From an uncultured Gammaproteobacteria bacterium (GTDB lineage Bacteria; Pseudomonadota; Gammaproteobacteria; GCA-001735895): a stretch of 39,498 nt of DNA. The DNA lies in NCBI GenBank assembly GCA_937936805.1, contig CALDDP010000067.1:1-39498 (forward strand), in the 5' to 3' direction. The position numbers and the translations under genes are program-made. The notes beneath the pieces were generated by a model. The model was not told where the DNA came from, ran no database searches, and worked only from the letters and a program-made list of their open reading frames with translations. Shown here in pieces: positions 37,572 to 39,498 of the stretch; the first letter of the stretch is position 1; each line of letters starts with the position of its first letter.

Positions 37572-39498
37572 ATAGCACATTTCGCAATACAGTTTCCATA
37601 GTGGTGCTGGTTCTGCTGTTGATGGGATCGCTTTATATGATTAGCGACGCCACTTCTCACTCGGCTACCTTTGGCAAGTACTACAACTGGCTCGTGTTTT
37701 TTAACGCGCTCGGCCTGGTTGCCCTGCTTGGCCTGATTATTTTTAACGTATACAAACTAATCGTACAGTATCGCCTGAAAACGATCGGTTCACGCTTGAC
37801 CGCGCGCATGATCGGAGTGTTCGTCCTGTTGACTATCATTCCGGTGAGCGTGGTTTATTACTTCTCGCTGAGTTTTTTACATCGCGGTATCGACAGCTGG
37901 TTTGATGTCGGCGTCGAGACCGCGCTGGAAGACTCCCTGCAGCTGGGGCGCAGCTCGATGGATCTACGCAAACGCGACGCCTTGCAGAAGACCCGCAGTA
38001 TGTCGAGCGAAATAGTTGAAATCGACGATGATATGCTGGTTGTCTATCTTGACCGCATACGCGAGCAGTATGCTGCTAACGAAGTAACACTTTACGATCA
38101 TCTCAACACAATTATTGCTTCCAGCAGCATCGATTCCACCGAGTTACCGCAAGTTTTGCCGCTGAGCGAAATCGGAGATCTCGATCAGAATAGCCCCTAT
38201 CTTAGACTGGTCGATGACCCGGTATACGGGCTCGCAATACAGATTGTGATTCTGGTGCCAAGTCTGGATGCCACCGAGCCGGCTAAAACGCTGCAGGCAC
38301 AGTATCCTTTTACTGATCGGCTCAACGAACTTACGGTTGGGGTACAGGAAGCGCATAACCGCTACAAGGAGCTTGCGATTCTGCGTGACCCGTTGAAAAC
38401 AAGTTTCACCCTGACGTTATCAATCATATGGCTGTTGAGTGTGTTGTTGGCTATCTGGCTGGCATTTATTGCCGCACGTAAACTGGTGGCGCCGATCAAT
38501 GACCTGGTGGAAGGGACCAAGGCGGTAGCAGCCGGCGATTACGAAAAACAGTTAACCCTGTCGGGCAACGATGAACTCGGGTTTCTGCTGCGCTCTTTCA
38601 ATACCATGACGCGCAAGATTTCGCGCAGCCGCGCTATTGCTGATCAAAGCCAGCGCATGGAAGCGCTGCAGAGAAACTACCTGGAATCGGTAATGGAGCA
38701 TATTACCTCCGGTGTACTGACGATCGATGAGACCGGGTTTATTATTAGCGGTAACCCGGCAGCCTGCCTGATATTTGATATCGAAGATTACTTTTTCAGC
38801 GAACAATACATCAGCGATGTAGTTGCTCATCACCCGATGATGGAACCATTTTTCGATACCGTGCAATCACATGTAAACAATGAAGATGAATGGCAGGAAG
38901 AAATTGTAATATTTGTCCAGGGCGGCAAGAAAGTGCTGCGAGTTCGTGGCACCGCGTTGCTATCACAATCCAAAGAACGCAAGGAGCAGGTCATCGTGGT
39001 CGATGATCTAACCGAATTGATCAAGGCGCAAAAAGATTCTGCCTGGAGTGAAATGGCCCGTCGGCTTGCGCACGAGATCAAAAACCCGTTAACCCCGATT
39101 CAACTGTCGGCGGAACGTCTGCAGCGCAAGTTAAGTGGAGAGGTTAGTGAAGAAAATCAATCGATGCTGGATCGCTATACGCATACTATCGTGCAGCAGG
39201 TCCAGGCGATGAAGCTAATGGTCAACGCCTTTACCGAGTACGCCCGGTCACCGATGAAAAAGCCGCAGCTGGTTGACATGAATGCGATGCTCGAAGAAAT
39301 TGCAGTGCTTTATCATGAAGATAATGCCGACATCGTCATAGACCTGGAACTCGATAAATCGATGCCGCAGATTGAGGCCGACGATGTACGTTTGCGGCAA
39401 CTGGTGCACAATCTGATCAAGAACAGCCTGGAAACGCTAGAGGGTGAGGGGTGGATAAGGCTCAGGACCAGCTGCAGTGTTAAATCGGGCCGCGACTG
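37568..39498 (+). CDS. ntrY: NtrY-like sensor histidine kinase, 3' end truncated by window
   Basis: Absent from the ORF track because it runs off the window; translated by eye: multiple TMs, HAMP 'KLVAPINDLVEGTKAVAAGDY', PAS, 'SEMARRLAHEIKNPLTPIQLSAERLQRKL'; ATGA overlap with the preceding gene. Confidence 0.88.
   Translation, partial: MNSTFRNTVSIVVLVLLLMGSLYMISDATSHSATFGKYYNWLVFFNALGLVALLGLIIFNVYKLIVQYRLKTIGSRLTARMIGVFVLLTIIPVSVVYYFSLSFLHRGIDSWFDVGVETALEDSLQLGRSSMDLRKRDALQKTRSMSSEIVEIDDDMLVVYLDRIREQYAANEVTLYDHLNTIIASSSIDSTELPQVLPLSEIGDLDQNSPYLRLVDDPVYGLAIQIVILVPSLDATEPAKTLQAQYPFTDRLNELTVGVQEAHNRYKELAILRDPLKTSFTLTLSIIWLLSVLLAIWLAFIAARKLVAPINDLVEGTKAVAAGDYEKQLTLSGNDELGFLLRSFNTMTRKISRSRAIADQSQRMEALQRNYLESVMEHITSGVLTIDETGFIISGNPAACLIFDIEDYFFSEQYISDVVAHHPMMEPFFDTVQSHVNNEDEWQEEIVIFVQGGKKVLRVRGTALLSQSKERKEQVIVVDDLTELIKAQKDSAWSEMARRLAHEIKNPLTPIQLSAERLQRKLSGEVSEENQSMLDRYTHTIVQQVQAMKLMVNAFTEYARSPMKKPQLVDMNAMLEEIAVLYHEDNADIVIDLELDKSMPQIEADDVRLRQLVHNLIKNSLETLEGEGWIRLRTSCSVKSGRD

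Overview
This 39.5 kb window reads as chromosomal DNA from a gammaproteobacterium and is almost fully coding. No tRNA, rRNA, CRISPR array, IS element or prophage was recognised by eye. The right third is a conserved housekeeping neighbourhood: hemF, tsaC, topA, smg, dprA and a LysM lipoprotein on the minus strand, then def, fmt, rsmB, a DUF4390-like gene and a truncated ntrY-like kinase on the plus strand. The left part is accessory. Main points of interest: (1) a 2293-aa minus-strand protein (2783-9664) with a SARP/BTAD-type N-terminus followed by five tandem TolB-like(COG5616)+TPR modules of about 390-412 aa each, divergent from a small uncharacterised ORF across an AT-rich intergenic region. 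(2) A PhnD-like-domain sensor kinase and FixJ/TtrR-type regulator next to DsrE-like, thioredoxin-like and metallo-beta-lactamase exported proteins, a probable sulfur-compound-responsive locus. (3) A compact PhnZ/TmpB-like HD oxygenase, TmpA-like 2OG dioxygenase and HAD hydrolase operon, a likely phosphonate-oxidation module easily mis-annotated as a gamma-butyrobetaine hydroxylase plus an HD protein. (4) A LysE-family exporter whose conserved N-terminus can apparently be translated only from a non-canonical start, best candidate AUA preceded by AGGAG. All assignments come from reading the sequence and recalled family motifs; no database search was run.
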